Positions 42,226 to 51,081 of a stretch of 64,000 nucleotides of DNA are shown in pieces. The notes under the pieces were generated by a model. That model had not been told where the DNA came from. It searched no databases and worked only from the letters and a program-made list of their open reading frames with translations. This DNA comes from Alloyangia pacifica (GTDB taxonomy: Bacteria > Pseudomonadota > Alphaproteobacteria > Rhodobacterales > Rhodobacteraceae). The stretch is taken from the NCBI RefSeq assembly GCF_020524285.1, contig NZ_JAIVKX010000013.1, forward strand, positions 1 through 64,000, in the 5' to 3' direction. Within the stretch, counting starts at the first letter, position 1, and each line of letters begins with the position of its first letter. A program made the translations under genes and the position numbers.

Positions 42226-43128
42226 TCAGCCCAGTCGGTGGTCGCGGAGCGAGGAGAGCAGCGTCGTCTTCGAAGTCAGGAGATGCCGCCGCGCTGCCTG
42301 CTCCGAGGCCGCCGCGTCGCGCAGGAGCAGCGCGTCCAGTAGCTCCAGGTGCTCACCGATGGCAGCCTGGTTTCTGTGCCGTTCCAGGGTCTTGTCCCAC
42401 ATGTAGTGGTAGTGGAAGATCAGCGCGATCACCTTCTGGAACTCCGCTACGAAGCGGTTCTGCACCACCGAGTTGATCGTCGCGTGGAAGCGCTCGTCGA
42501 GCGGCGAGAAGTCGTGGAAGTCGCTCTCGATCCGGTCGAGCAGGTCGAGGTGTTCGGCGTGCAGTGCTTCGAGCTTGGGCCAGATCGGGTGACTGCCCGG
42601 CAGGGTCACGAGGTGCTGCACCGCGTTCAGCTCCAGCAGGCTGCGGAACTCCGACAGCTCCACCGCGAAACCCGCGGTGAAGCCGAGCAGCAGCCAGCCC
42701 CCCTTCTTGCGGCGCTCGACGAGGCCGAAGCGGCTGAGCCCGGCGAGGAACTCCTGCAGGAGCTGCGGCGTCACCCCGAACTCGCGCGATAGCGCGGCGA
42801 CGTTGAGCGGTGTCCCCGCAGGGACGTCGAAGCGCAGGATCCATTCGAGGAAGCGCTGCTCGAGCGTTTCGGGATCCTCGGTCTGCATGTCGAGCGGCAC
42901 CCGGTCCTCGGCATGCGGGGCGCGGAGCAGGGTCTTCTCGCGGCCATCCCAGCGGATCAAGCCGTCGTCCGAGGCGCGCTGCAGGCAGGCGCGCACGACG
43001 GTGCGGCTGACGCCGAGCCGATCGCCGAGGGCGTTCTCGGAGGGGAGCGAGTCGTCGGGAGAGAGCCCGGCGCAGAGATCGAGCAGGGCATTGTAGGTCT
43101 CGCGGAAGCGGGTGTCGCTGCGGGCCAT
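42226..43128 (-). CDS. GntR-family regulator with duplicated winged helix and FCD-like domain
   Basis: This regulator has 300 residues. A first winged helix ('LPSENALGDRLGVSRTVVRACL', 1-70) is followed by a second ('LNVAALSREFGVTPQLLQEFLAGLSRFGLVERR', about 105-140). An all-helical FCD-type domain follows (150-300) with metal-site-like His residues ('DERFHATINSVV', 'IFHYHYMW'). It is divergent from the sugar ABC operon and separated from it by a 166-bp region with nested palindromes. It probably represses the sugar locus until a pathway intermediate binds. Confidence 0.87.
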   Translation of the reverse strand: MARSDTRFRETYNALLDLCAGLSPDDSLPSENALGDRLGVSRTVVRACLQRASDDGLIRWDGREKTLLRAPHAEDRVPLDMQTEDPETLEQRFLEWILRFDVPAGTPLNVAALSREFGVTPQLLQEFLAGLSRFGLVERRKKGGWLLLGFTAGFAVELSEFRSLLELNAVQHLVTLPGSHPIWPKLEALHAEHLDLLDRIESDFHDFSPLDERFHATINSVVQNRFVAEFQKVIALIFHYHYMWDKTLERHRNQAAIGEHLELLDALLLRDAAASEQAARRHLLTSKTTLLSSLRDHRLG

Positions 43129-43213
43129 GGGTCAGAACCCTGCGGGTCGGCTTGGCTGAGCGTGCGTCATGTGGTCCTTCCCGGTGCGCCACTTGGTATT
43201 TTACCGATGAATT

Positions 43214-43272
43214 AAATTATTAAAAACACTTGACCCGGGTCAAGCATCACGACACCCTGTTTTTAATAATTT
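43214..43272. promoter_or_regulatory. Nested palindromes: probable GntR operator/promoter of the sugar locus
   Basis: AAATTATTAAAAACA (43214-43228) is perfectly complementary to TGTTTTTAATAATTT (43258-43272), a 15+15 bp inverted repeat with a 29-bp spacer. Directly inside it lies a second perfect palindrome, CTTGACCCGGGTCAAG (43229-43244). The inner palindrome presents TTGACC on both strands, a possible -35. On the minus strand, AATAAT lies 16 bp from it, giving a plausible promoter for the GntR gene. The arrangement would allow looping or competitive binding between two divergent promoters. Confidence 0.65.
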
Positions 43273-43294
43273 TGTGCCGCGTGGAGGAGGGACC

Positions 43295-44356
43295 ATGACT
43301 CGGCACAGTCGGAGGACCCCGGGAGGACCCATGGCCAATATTTCGCAGCCGTCGCAAGGCGCCTGGACCCGCATGCTGCCCAACTCGGCTGCAGCCTTTC
43401 ACCGCATCTCGGCGCTACTGACGCTGGCGATCCTGGTGATCGCCTTCTCCTTTGCCAGCCCGGCCTTCCTGTCGGTGAACAACACGCTGACCATCCTGCT
43501 GCAGACCTCTGTGATCGGGCTGCTGGGCATCGGCATGACCATGGTGATCATCACCGGCGGCATCGACCTGTCGGTGGGCTCGGTGCTAGCGCTTTCGGGC
43601 ACTGTGACCGGCATGATGGTCAAGGCCGGTGTGCCGGTGGTGCCGGCGATGATGCTGGGCGTCTGCATGGGCGCGGCCTGCGGCCTCTTCAACGGCTTCG
43701 TCGTCACAAAGATGAAGATCACGCCTTTCGTCGCCACGCTCGGGATGATGCTGATCGCCCGCGGCGCGGCGCTGCAGCTGACCGGCGCGGCGCCGATCTC
43801 GCAGCTCGGCGAGGCCTTCGGGGTGCTCGGCAATGGCGCGCTGTTCCGGGTCGTCGAGATGGGCGACAACGGCTTTCCGCGGGTGATCTTCCCCGGCATT
43901 CCCTATCCGGCGATCCTGCTGGTGGTGGTGGCGATCGTCGCCTCCTACATGCTGCGTCGCCGTGCCATCGGGCGGCACATCTACGCCACCGGCTCCAACG
44001 AGGAAGCGGCGCGGCTCTCGGGCGTGCTCGTGGATCGCACCAAGCTCATCGCCTACACGCTGTCGGGCGCTCTGGCGGGCGTGGCGGGCAACGTGCTGAT
44101 GTCGCGGCTGATCACCGCGCAGCCGAGCGAGGGCGTGATGTACGAGCTCGACGCCATCGCTGCGGCAGTGATCGGGGGCGCCTCGCTGATGGGCGGCGTC
44201 GGCGGCATCTCGGGCACGATGATCGGTGCCTTCATCATCGGCGTGCTGCGCAACGGGCTGAACATGGGCGGCGTGTCGTCCTTCATCCAGCAGATCGTCA
44301 TCGGCTTCGTCGTCATCGGCGCCGTCTACATCGACCAGCTGCGCAACCGCCGCTGA
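43295..44356 (+). CDS. Ribose-type (RbsC/FrcC-like) sugar ABC permease
   Basis: This membrane permease of the CUT2 class has 353 residues and about 9-10 hydrophobic segments. Family motifs are 'LLGIGMTMVIITGGIDLSVGSVLALSGTV', 'TPFVATLGMMLIARG', 'IYATGSNEEAARLSGV' and 'GGASLMGGVGGISGTMIGAFIIGVLRNGLN'. ATG 43295 follows gtggaggagg; ATG 43331 behind gggagga is an alternative. It leads the operon before the binding protein and ATPase, an uncommon order for CUT2 systems. Confidence 0.92.
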   Translation: MTRHSRRTPGGPMANISQPSQGAWTRMLPNSAAAFHRISALLTLAILVIAFSFASPAFLSVNNTLTILLQTSVIGLLGIGMTMVIITGGIDLSVGSVLALSGTVTGMMVKAGVPVVPAMMLGVCMGAACGLFNGFVVTKMKITPFVATLGMMLIARGAALQLTGAAPISQLGEAFGVLGNGALFRVVEMGDNGFPRVIFPGIPYPAILLVVVAIVASYMLRRRAIGRHIYATGSNEEAARLSGVLVDRTKLIAYTLSGALAGVAGNVLMSRLITAQPSEGVMYELDAIAAAVIGGASLMGGVGGISGTMIGAFIIGVLRNGLNMGGVSSFIQQIVIGFVVIGAVYIDQLRNRR

Positions 44357-44425
44357 GGCGGGCGCGGCCCCGAACGACCCCGGGAAATTTCCAACGAAGA
44401 CTGTCATCTAGGGAGGAAAGACAGG

Positions 44426-45370
44426 ATGAACGGAAGACTGACCAGCCTCATGGCCGCGAGCGCGCTGGCGCTGACCGCGGCGGGCGCCGCCCAGGCGGGC
44501 GAGATCGCGGTGATCGTGAAGACCACCAGCTCGAACTTCTGGCAGAACGTGAACCTCGGCGCCACGGCGGCGATCGAGGGCCAGTCCGAGCACAGCATGA
44601 GCTTCGACGGTCCGGCCACCGAGAGCGCCATCGCCGACCAGGTGAACCTTGTCGAGAATGCCATCAACCGCGGCGTTGCGGGCATCGTGCTGGCACCCTC
44701 GGACCCCGAGGCGCTGGCCCCGGCGGTCAAGCGCGCCTACGAGTCGGCGATCCCCGTGGTGATCATCGACTCTGCCCTGACCGACAGCGCCGAGGGCACC
44801 TACCAGGCGTTCCTGTCGACCGACAACTGCGCCGCGGGCGAGCTGGTCGCCAGCGCGATGATCGACAAGGTCGGCACCGAGGGCAAGGTCGCGGTGATGT
44901 CCTACGTCGCGGGCGTCGGGTCGGAAATCGGCCGCGTCGGCTGCTTCAGCGACTACCTTGCGGCCAACTCCTCGCTGGAGATCGTCGGGCCCTATTACTC
45001 GCAGTCGCAGATGGCCAACGCGCTGAACCAGACCACCGACGTGCTGGCGGCGAACCCGGACCTCGTGGGCATCTTCGGCGCCAACGAGCCCACCGCCGTG
45101 GGCATGGGCCGCGCCATCGAGCAGGCCGGCAAGGCGGGGCAGATCGCCGCCTTCGGCTTCGACGGCAATGCCGACCTGCAGGAATTCGTGCGCTCGGGCA
45201 CGCTCGAGGCGATCGCCGTGCAGGGCTCGTTCCAGATGGGCGAGCTGGGCGTCAACGCGGTGATGGACGTGCTGGCGGGCAACAAGATCGAGCCCTTCAT
45301 CGACACCGGCGTGGTGCTGGTGACCAAGGACAATATCGACGCCCCCGAGGCGCAGAACGTCCTCTACTGA
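44426..45370 (+). CDS. Sugar ABC substrate-binding protein (RbsB/type 1 periplasmic fold)
   Basis: This precursor has 314 residues with signal 'MNGRLTSLMAASALALTAAG' cleaved near 'AAQAGE'. The ligand fold shows 'IAVIVKTTSSNFWQNVNLGAT', 'NRGVAGIVLAPSDPEALAPAV', 'VVIIDSALT' and 'AAFGFDGNADLQEFVRSG', typical CUT2 binding proteins. The ribosome binding site is gggaggaaag. Neighbouring dehydrogenases suggest an L-sugar or sugar-acid ligand. A GC-rich hairpin follows directly. Confidence 0.92.
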   Translation: MNGRLTSLMAASALALTAAGAAQAGEIAVIVKTTSSNFWQNVNLGATAAIEGQSEHSMSFDGPATESAIADQVNLVENAINRGVAGIVLAPSDPEALAPAVKRAYESAIPVVIIDSALTDSAEGTYQAFLSTDNCAAGELVASAMIDKVGTEGKVAVMSYVAGVGSEIGRVGCFSDYLAANSSLEIVGPYYSQSQMANALNQTTDVLAANPDLVGIFGANEPTAVGMGRAIEQAGKAGQIAAFGFDGNADLQEFVRSGTLEAIAVQGSFQMGELGVNAVMDVLAGNKIEPFIDTGVVLVTKDNIDAPEAQNVLY

Positions 45371-45377
45371 GCGATGC

Positions 45378-45402
45378 GGCCGGGGCCCTCGCGGTCCCGG
45401 CC
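45378..45402 (+). promoter_or_regulatory. Intercistronic stem-loop after the sugar-binding protein gene
   Basis: A 10-bp stem (GGCCGGGGCC / GGTCCCGGCC, with one G-U pair) and 5-base loop lie 8 bp after the binding-protein stop and before the ATPase ribosome binding site. No T-run. It is comparable in position to the hairpins after dctP of TRAP systems B and C. Confidence 0.5.
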
Positions 45403-45425
45403 AGACCCATGGAAGGAAGCGCAGC

Positions 45426-46247
45426 ATGAGCCAGACCCTGCAAGCCGCCGCCCGGTTTGACGCCGAGACCACCCCCCTCGTCGAGATGCGCGGCATCGAG
45501 AAGCACTTCGGCGGCGTGGTGGCCGTGGACGGGGTCTCGCTCGACCTGCGCCCCGGCGAGGTGGTCGGCGTGCTCGGCCACAACGGTGCGGGCAAGTCCT
45601 GCCTGATGCGCATCCTTTCGGGCGCCATGGCGCCGAGCCGCGGCGAGATCCGCATCGCCGGCGACGTGGTCGAGATGGGCTCGCCGCAGGACGCGCGGGC
45701 GCATGGTGTCGAGACCATCTACCAGACGCTGGCGCTGGCCGATCACCTCGACGCGCCGTCCAACCTGTTTCTGGGGCGCGAGCTGAAGACCCGCTTCGGC
45801 AATCTCGACGACAAGCGCATGCTGGCCGAGGCGCGCAAGGTGCTGGCGACGCTGAACCCGAATTTCACCAACCTCAAGGACCCGGTTTCCAGCCTCTCGG
45901 GCGGCCAGCGGCAGGTCATCGCGATTGCCCGCGCCATCTACTTCGACGTGAAGATCCTGATCATGGACGAGCCGACGGCGGCGCTCGGCCCCTCGGAGAC
46001 GGCGATGGTCGCCGACCTCATCCGCAAGCTGCGGGCGCAGGGCATCGGCATCTTCCTTGTCAGCCACGACATGCACGATGTCTTCGACCTCTGCGACCGG
46101 GTGGTGGTGATGAACAAGGGCAAGCTTGTCGGCGCCCATGACATCGACGAAGTGCACAAGGACGACATCCTGTCGCTGATCATCAAGGGCGAGCTGCCCA
46201 CGGACTGGCGGCCGCGCAACCTCGGCGAGCTGGAGGCGGCGCGATGA
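45426..46247 (+). CDS. Sugar ABC transporter ATPase, single-cassette (FrcA-like)
   Basis: This is a single ATP-binding cassette of 273 residues. Walker A is 'GHNGAGKSCLMRIL', Q-loop 'YQTLALADHL', signature 'LSGGQRQVIAIARA', Walker B 'LIMDEPTAAL' and switch His 'LVSHDMHDVF'. CUT2 importers often use a double cassette of about 500 residues (RbsA); a single cassette as here is seen in FrcA-type systems. In Walker A the usual Ser/Thr-Thr/Leu becomes Ser-Cys. Its 3' end overlaps the next gene (ATGA). Confidence 0.9.
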   Translation: MSQTLQAAARFDAETTPLVEMRGIEKHFGGVVAVDGVSLDLRPGEVVGVLGHNGAGKSCLMRILSGAMAPSRGEIRIAGDVVEMGSPQDARAHGVETIYQTLALADHLDAPSNLFLGRELKTRFGNLDDKRMLAEARKVLATLNPNFTNLKDPVSSLSGGQRQVIAIARAIYFDVKILIMDEPTAALGPSETAMVADLIRKLRAQGIGIFLVSHDMHDVFDLCDRVVVMNKGKLVGAHDIDEVHKDDILSLIIKGELPTDWRPRNLGELEAAR

Positions 46248-47266
46248 ACAGCCACACCGAGACCATGCTCTGCGGCACCTGCCTCGAGCCCGGCAAATTC
46301 GCGCTCGAGGCGCGGCCGAAGCCCGCCAGCGCGCCCGACGGCTGGGTGCTGGTGGATATTGCCGCCGTCGGCATCTGCGGCACCGATTACCACATTCTCG
46401 AGGGCAAGCACCCATTCTTGCAGTACCCGCGGGTGATCGGCCACGAGCTCTCCGGCCATGTCGCCGAGGATGCGGCGGGCTGGAACAAGGGCGAGCTCGT
46501 CGTGATCAACCCCTATCTTTCCTGCGGCGAGTGCCGGGCCTGCAAGCGTGGCAAGCCCAATTGCTGCATCTCCATCGAGGTTCTGGGCGTGCACCGCGAC
46601 GGCGGGCTCTGCGCGCGCATCGCGGTGCCTGCGGGCAATCTCTACGCCGCCGAGGGGCTGCGCCCCGAGCAGGCGGCGATGGTCGAGTTCCTCGCCATCG
46701 GTGCGCATGCGGTGCGCCGCTCGGACATCATGGCCGGCGATCGGGTGCTCGTGACCGGGGCGGGGCCGATCGGGCTCGGCACGGCGCTCTTTGCCCGGCT
46801 CGAAGGGGCCGAGGTGCACCTGATGGATCTCAGCCCCGCGCGGCTCGAGCAGGCGCAGCGGCTTTTCGGGTTCGAGCACCTGCACGTGGCGGGAGAGCCG
46901 ATCCTCGAGGGCGACCTGTCGGACGGTTTCGACCTGATCTTCGACGCCACCGGCAACGCGAAGGCCATCGAGGCGGGCTTCCCGCTGCTGGCGCATGGCT
47001 CGACCTACGTGCTGGTCAGCGTGGTGAAGGATCAGATCACCTTCGAGGACGCCGAGTTCCACAAGCGCGAGACCCGGATCATCGGCTCGCGCAACGCGCT
47101 GAAGGCGGATTTCGAGCGGGTGATGGCAGCCATCGCGTCGGGGGACATCGACACGGCTGCTCTGCTGTCGGAGCGCATCGCGCTGGCCGATCTGCCCGAG
47201 CGCTTCCCGCTGCTGGCCAAGGATCGCGACGCGCTGATCAAGGCGGTGGTCACGCCGCTGGGGTAG
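46244..47266 (+). CDS. Zinc-dependent alcohol dehydrogenase, L-galactonate 5-dehydrogenase (LgoD)-like
   Basis: This medium-chain dehydrogenase has 340 residues. Catalytic zinc ligands occur in 'VGICGTDYHIL' (Cys) and 'RVIGHELSGHV' (His-Glu). The structural zinc cluster is 'CGECRACKRGKPNCC', and the NAD motif is 'VLVTGAGPIGLGTALFA'. The blocks 'VLGVHRDGGL', 'IGAHAVRRSDI' and 'EFHKRETRIIGSRNA' closely resemble E. coli LgoD as I remember it. It would oxidise L-galactonate to tagaturonate, the substrate of the UxaB-like enzyme of the same locus. The specific substrate is inference. Confidence 0.85.
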   Translation: MNSHTETMLCGTCLEPGKFALEARPKPASAPDGWVLVDIAAVGICGTDYHILEGKHPFLQYPRVIGHELSGHVAEDAAGWNKGELVVINPYLSCGECRACKRGKPNCCISIEVLGVHRDGGLCARIAVPAGNLYAAEGLRPEQAAMVEFLAIGAHAVRRSDIMAGDRVLVTGAGPIGLGTALFARLEGAEVHLMDLSPARLEQAQRLFGFEHLHVAGEPILEGDLSDGFDLIFDATGNAKAIEAGFPLLAHGSTYVLVSVVKDQITFEDAEFHKRETRIIGSRNALKADFERVMAAIASGDIDTAALLSERIALADLPERFPLLAKDRDALIKAVVTPLG

Positions 47267-47409
47267 TTGGATGCGACGGGAGCCGGGCGTGCCTCAGCCC
47301 GCCCGGACGGCCGGGGCGCGTATCGCCTTTCGCCTTGAAACCCCTCCTGGCGCCTGTCTAGCTGTCCTCTAGGAGAGGCGCCCGCCGCGCCATTGAGGAG
47401 ATATCACTC

Positions 47410-47448
47410 ATGACCCGACCCGTTATGACCCGCACGGGCCGCCGCTGA
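47410..47448 (+). CDS. Possible 12-codon leader peptide before the idonate dehydrogenase gene
   Basis: A tiny frame (MTRPVMTRTGRR) starts at ATG 47410 behind gaggag (47395-47400) and ends in TGA that overlaps the downstream ATG (TGATG at 47446-47450). The idonate dehydrogenase gene has no ribosome binding site of its own in front of 47448, so ribosomes may be delivered by translation of this leader (coupled restart). The peptide itself may have no function. Confidence 0.35.
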   Translation: MTRPVMTRTGRR

Positions 47449-48491
47449 TGGAAGCCGTCGTCATCCACGCCCCGAAGGATCTGCGTCTGGACACCATGCA
47501 GGGCGCCCCGGCGCCCGGTCCGGGTGAGCTGCGCATCGCCGTCAGCCACGGTGGCATCTGCGGCTCGGACCTGCATTACTACCTGCACGGCGGCTTCGGG
47601 GCGATCCGCATCCGCGAGCCGATGGCGCTGGGGCACGAGGTCTCGGGCATCGTCACCGACGTCGGCGCCGGGGTCAGCGGGCTTTCGGAGGGCGACCGGG
47701 TGGCGATCAACCCCTCGCGCCCCTGCAATGAATGCGAATACTGCCTGCGCGGCATGGCCAACCATTGCCTCGACATGCGGTTTGCCGGGTCCGCCATGCG
47801 TTTCCCGCACGAGCAGGGCTTCTTCCGGGCGCAACTGACGCTGCCCGCCCGGCAGGCGGTGCGGCTGTCGCACAAGGCCGATCTCGCGCTCACCGCCATG
47901 TCCGAGCCGCTGGCGGTCTGCCTGCACGCGGTGAGCCAGGCGGGCAGCTTGATCGGCAAGCGCGTGGCGGTCTCGGGCTGCGGCCCGATCGGCTGCCTGA
48001 CCATCGCGGCGGCGAAGCTCGCCGGGGCAGAGGAGATCGTGGCGACAGATATCTCCGCCTCGGCGCTGGAGGTGGCGAAGACCATGGGCGCGGACCGGAC
48101 CCTCAACCTCGCCGAACAGGAGGCCGCGCTCGAGCCGCTGCAGGCGGGCAAGGGGCAGGTCGATGTGCTCTTCGAATGCTCGGGCGCCCCGGCGGCGGTC
48201 GCCGCGGGATGCGCGATCCTGCGGCCGCGCGGCAAGATGGTGACCGTCGGCCTCGGCCCGGAAACGCCGCTGCCGATGACCGTCATCGTCGCCAAGGAGT
48301 TGCGGCTCATGGGCAGCTTCCGCTTCGATCCCGAGTTCGCCACGGCGGCGCGGCTGATCGACAGCGGGCGGCTCGACGTGAAGCCCTTGCTCACCGGCGT
48401 GCTGCCGGTGGCCCAGGCGCAGGACGCTTTCGAGTTGGCCGCCGACAAGACCCGCGCCATGAAGGTGCAGATCGCCTTTCCCGAACCCTGA
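47448..48491 (+). CDS. L-idonate 5-dehydrogenase-like zinc alcohol dehydrogenase
   Basis: This medium-chain dehydrogenase has 347 residues. It opens with 'MEAVVIHAPKDLRLD', the usual IdnD start, then 'GGICGSDLHYYLHGGFG' and 'ALGHEVSG' (catalytic zinc) and 'RPCNECEYCLRGMANHCLDM' (structural zinc). The NAD motif is 'VAVSGCGPIGCLTIAAA'. IdnD oxidises L-idonate to 5-keto-D-gluconate. The start overlaps a 12-codon leader frame by TGATG. It closes the sugar locus and converges with sitD 15 bp away. Confidence 0.87.
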   Translation: MEAVVIHAPKDLRLDTMQGAPAPGPGELRIAVSHGGICGSDLHYYLHGGFGAIRIREPMALGHEVSGIVTDVGAGVSGLSEGDRVAINPSRPCNECEYCLRGMANHCLDMRFAGSAMRFPHEQGFFRAQLTLPARQAVRLSHKADLALTAMSEPLAVCLHAVSQAGSLIGKRVAVSGCGPIGCLTIAAAKLAGAEEIVATDISASALEVAKTMGADRTLNLAEQEAALEPLQAGKGQVDVLFECSGAPAAVAAGCAILRPRGKMVTVGLGPETPLPMTVIVAKELRLMGSFRFDPEFATAARLIDSGRLDVKPLLTGVLPVAQAQDAFELAADKTRAMKVQIAFPEP

Positions 48492-48506
48492 ACAGACGAG
48501 CCCTGA

Positions 48507-49340
48507 TCAGACCTGTGCAGAGGCCCGGCGGGTGAGGATTCCGCGCCGGACCAGCGCCGCGAGGAAGATCGCGGTCAGGATCAGGATGATCGTCGGCGCG
48601 GGCGCGCTGTCGAGGAAGAAGCTCAGGTAGGTGCCCGCCAGCATGGCGAAGAGGCAGGCGGCGCAGGCCGCGACCATCATCTTCCCGAAGCTGCGCGCGA
48701 TCAGGAAGCCGATGGCGCCCGGCGCGATCAGCAGGCCGACGGCGAGGATCAGCCCGGTGGCGCTCAGCGTTGCCACGATGGTCAGCGAGATCAGCGTCAG
48801 CAGCCCGTAGTGCAGCAGCCCCACTGGCAGCCCGCTGGCCCTTGCCTGCGCCGGATCGAAGGCGTGCAGGAGCAGGTCCTTCCATTTGAGCAGCAGCGCC
48901 CCGGCCACCGCCAGCGAGATCAGCCCGGCGGTCCAGAGGTCGTCCGCGCCGACGCCGAGCATGTTGCCGAAGAGGATGTGATCGAGGTGCACGTTGGTGT
49001 GGATCTGCGTGTAGAGCACGATGCCGAGCGCGAACATGCCCGAGAAGACCACGCCCATCACCGTGTCCTGCTTCACCCGGCTGTTGCCCGCAAGAAAGCC
49101 GGTGGCGAGCGCGGTGACCATGCCGGCGCCAAAGGCGCCGAGGATCAGCGGCAGGTTCAGGATGTAGGCCAGCACGACCCCCGGCAGGATCGCGTGGCTG
49201 ATCGCGTCACCCATCAGCGCCCAGCCCTTCAGCACCAGGAAACACGACAGGAGCGCGGTGGGGATGGCGACGATGGCGCAGATCAGAAAGGCGTTCTGCA
49301 TGAAGGGGAACTGGAAGGGCAGGGTGAGGGTCTCGATCAT
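48507..49340 (-). CDS. sitD: SitD: manganese/iron ABC transporter permease
   Basis: This ABC-3 permease has 277 residues and about eight hydrophobic segments. 'LVLKGWALMGDAISHAILPGVVLAYIL' is the family block with the conserved His; also 'LFGNMLGVGADDLW' and 'TGLILAVGLLIAPGAIGFLI'. ATG 49340 overlaps the sitC stop by 4 bp; longer upstream frames are not coding. It pairs with SitC. Confidence 0.9.
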   Translation of the reverse strand: MIETLTLPFQFPFMQNAFLICAIVAIPTALLSCFLVLKGWALMGDAISHAILPGVVLAYILNLPLILGAFGAGMVTALATGFLAGNSRVKQDTVMGVVFSGMFALGIVLYTQIHTNVHLDHILFGNMLGVGADDLWTAGLISLAVAGALLLKWKDLLLHAFDPAQARASGLPVGLLHYGLLTLISLTIVATLSATGLILAVGLLIAPGAIGFLIARSFGKMMVAACAACLFAMLAGTYLSFFLDSAPAPTIILILTAIFLAALVRRGILTRRASAQV

Positions 49341-50191
49341 GCTGCCTCCTCCAGTGCGGCCTTCGCCTTGCGGCGGGCGGCGAGACGGCCGTGTTTCGGC
49401 GCGAAGGTGAAGGCCAGCAGGAAGATCGCCGTCTGCAGCAGCACGATGATCCCGCCGGTGGCGCCGTCGAGGAAGTAGCTCAGGTAGGCGCCGGCGAAAC
49501 TGGTCACCGTGCCGATCGCCACCGAGGTCGCGATGAGCCGCGGGAAGCGGTCGCAGAGCAGGTAGGCGGTGGCGCCGGGGGTGACGACCATGGCGATCAC
49601 CAAGAAGGCCCCCACGGTCTGCATCGCCGCCACCACGCAGGCCGAGAGCAGCGTGAAGAAGAGCGCCTTCAGCAACCCCGGCCGCAGCCCGATGGAGCGG
49701 GCGTGGCCCTCGTCGAAGAAGACGACCATGAGGTCCTTCCACTTCGCCAGAAGCACCGCCAGCGAGACCAGCCCGATGATCGCCAACTGCAGCGTATCGG
49801 CGGGGGTGATGGCGAGGATATTGCCCATGGTGATGGTCTGGATCGACACCGCCATCGGGTTCACCGAGGCCATGAACAGCCCGAGCCCGAAGAAGGAGGT
49901 GAAGATGAGGCCGATGATCACGTCGCTCTTCAGCCCCGATCGGTCCGAGAGCAGCAGCATCGCCGCTGCCGCCAGCCCGCCCGACAGGAAGGCGCCGAGC
50001 GCGAAGGGCAGGCCGAGCATGTAGGCCCCGGCGACGCCCGGTACCACCGAATGCGAGAGCGCGTCGCCGATCAGCGACCAGCCCTTGAGCATCAGGTAGC
50101 TCGACAGGAAGGCGCAGACCGCGCCCACCAGCGCCGAGACCCACATGGCGTTGGTCATGTAGCCGTAGGTGAAAGGCTCGAGCAGGCTCAT
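49337..50191 (-). CDS. sitC: SitC: manganese/iron ABC transporter permease
   Basis: This ABC-3 permease has 284 residues. '[27 protein letters not shown]' is the signature; '[19 protein letters not shown]' and '[21 protein letters not shown]' follow. It starts with '[12 protein letters not shown]' at ATG 50191, overlapping the sitB stop. The C-terminus is short and basic. It is the first of two paralogous permeases; in SitABCD systems both form the channel. Confidence 0.9.
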   Translation of the reverse strand: MSLLEPFTYGYMTNAMWVSALVGAVCAFLSSYLMLKGWSLIGDALSHSVVPGVAGAYMLGLPFALGAFLSGGLAAAAMLLLSDRSGLKSDVIIGLIFTSFFGLGLFMASVNPMAVSIQTITMGNILAITPADTLQLAIIGLVSLAVLLAKWKDLMVVFFDEGHARSIGLRPGLLKALFFTLLSACVVAAMQTVGAFLVIAMVVTPGATAYLLCDRFPRLIATSVAIGTVTSFAGAYLSYFLDGATGGIIVLLQTAIFLLAFTFAPKHGRLAARRKAKAALEEAA

Positions 50192-51081
50192 TCCTCGCGC
50201 TCCTTCGCCGCGCGGCGCATTTCGCCGCCGTAGCGCACCAGCGGGCGCTCGTCGTCGGTGAGGATCGAGACGCGGCGGGGGTCTGCATCGTCGTGCAGGT
50301 CGGCGCCCTCGATGGTGAAATGACGCAGCACCCCGCCGAAGGCCTCCTCCAGCGCGGCGCGGGTGAAGGTGGTTTCGGTCGGGCCGTAGGCGAGCACCGT
50401 GCCCTTGACCAGCACCGTGCGGTCGCAGAACTCCGGCACCGTGCCGAGGTTGTGGGTCGAGACCAGCATGACCCGGCCCTCGGCCTTCAACTCGCGCAAC
50501 AGCGCGATGATCTGCTCCTCGGTCTTTACGTCGACACCGGTGAAGGGCTCGTCGAGCAGGATCACCTGGCCCTCCTGCGCCAGCGCGCGGGCGAGGAAGA
50601 CGCGCTTCTTCTGCCCGCCGGACAGCTCGCCGATCTGGCGGTGGCGGAATTCGCTCATGTTGACTCGTGCCAACGCCGCCTCGACCGCCACATGGTCGGC
50701 CTTGCCGGGGCGCCGCAGGAAGCCCATGTGTCCGTAGCGGCCCATCATCACCACGTCCTCGACCAGCACCGGGAAGGACCAGTCGACCTCTTCCGACTGC
50801 GGCACGTAGGCCGCGAGGTTGCGCTTCAGCGCCGCCTTCACCGATTGGCCGAGCAGGGTGATATTGCCCTGCGCCACGGGCACGAAGCCCATGATCGCCT
50901 TGAACAGCGTCGACTTGCCCGCGCCGTTGACCCCCACGAGCGCGGTGATCGTGCCGCGCGGGATCTCGAAGCTGGCGCGGCGCAGGGCGGTGTGGCCGTT
51001 GCGGTAGGTGACGGTGACGTCCTCTACGCGGATGCCGTCCATGGTGCCGGTGTCTTTCATGGTGGCCTCCGTCCCGGTCAT
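50188..51081 (-). CDS. sitB: SitB: manganese/iron ABC transporter ATPase
   Basis: This ATPase has 297 residues with Walker A '[19 protein letters not shown]', signature '[17 protein letters not shown]', Walker B '[12 protein letters not shown]' and switch His '[11 protein letters not shown]'. '[26 protein letters not shown]' is typical for Mn/Zn importers. The first ATG (51081) overlaps the sitA stop (ATGA); ATG 51060 is possible. The C-terminal 60 residues extend past the cassette. Confidence 0.92.
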   Translation of the reverse strand: MTGTEATMKDTGTMDGIRVEDVTVTYRNGHTALRRASFEIPRGTITALVGVNGAGKSTLFKAIMGFVPVAQGNITLLGQSVKAALKRNLAAYVPQSEEVDWSFPVLVEDVVMMGRYGHMGFLRRPGKADHVAVEAALARVNMSEFRHRQIGELSGGQKKRVFLARALAQEGQVILLDEPFTGVDVKTEEQIIALLRELKAEGRVMLVSTHNLGTVPEFCDRTVLVKGTVLAYGPTETTFTRAALEEAFGGVLRHFTIEGADLHDDADPRRVSILTDDERPLVRYGGEMRRAAKEREE

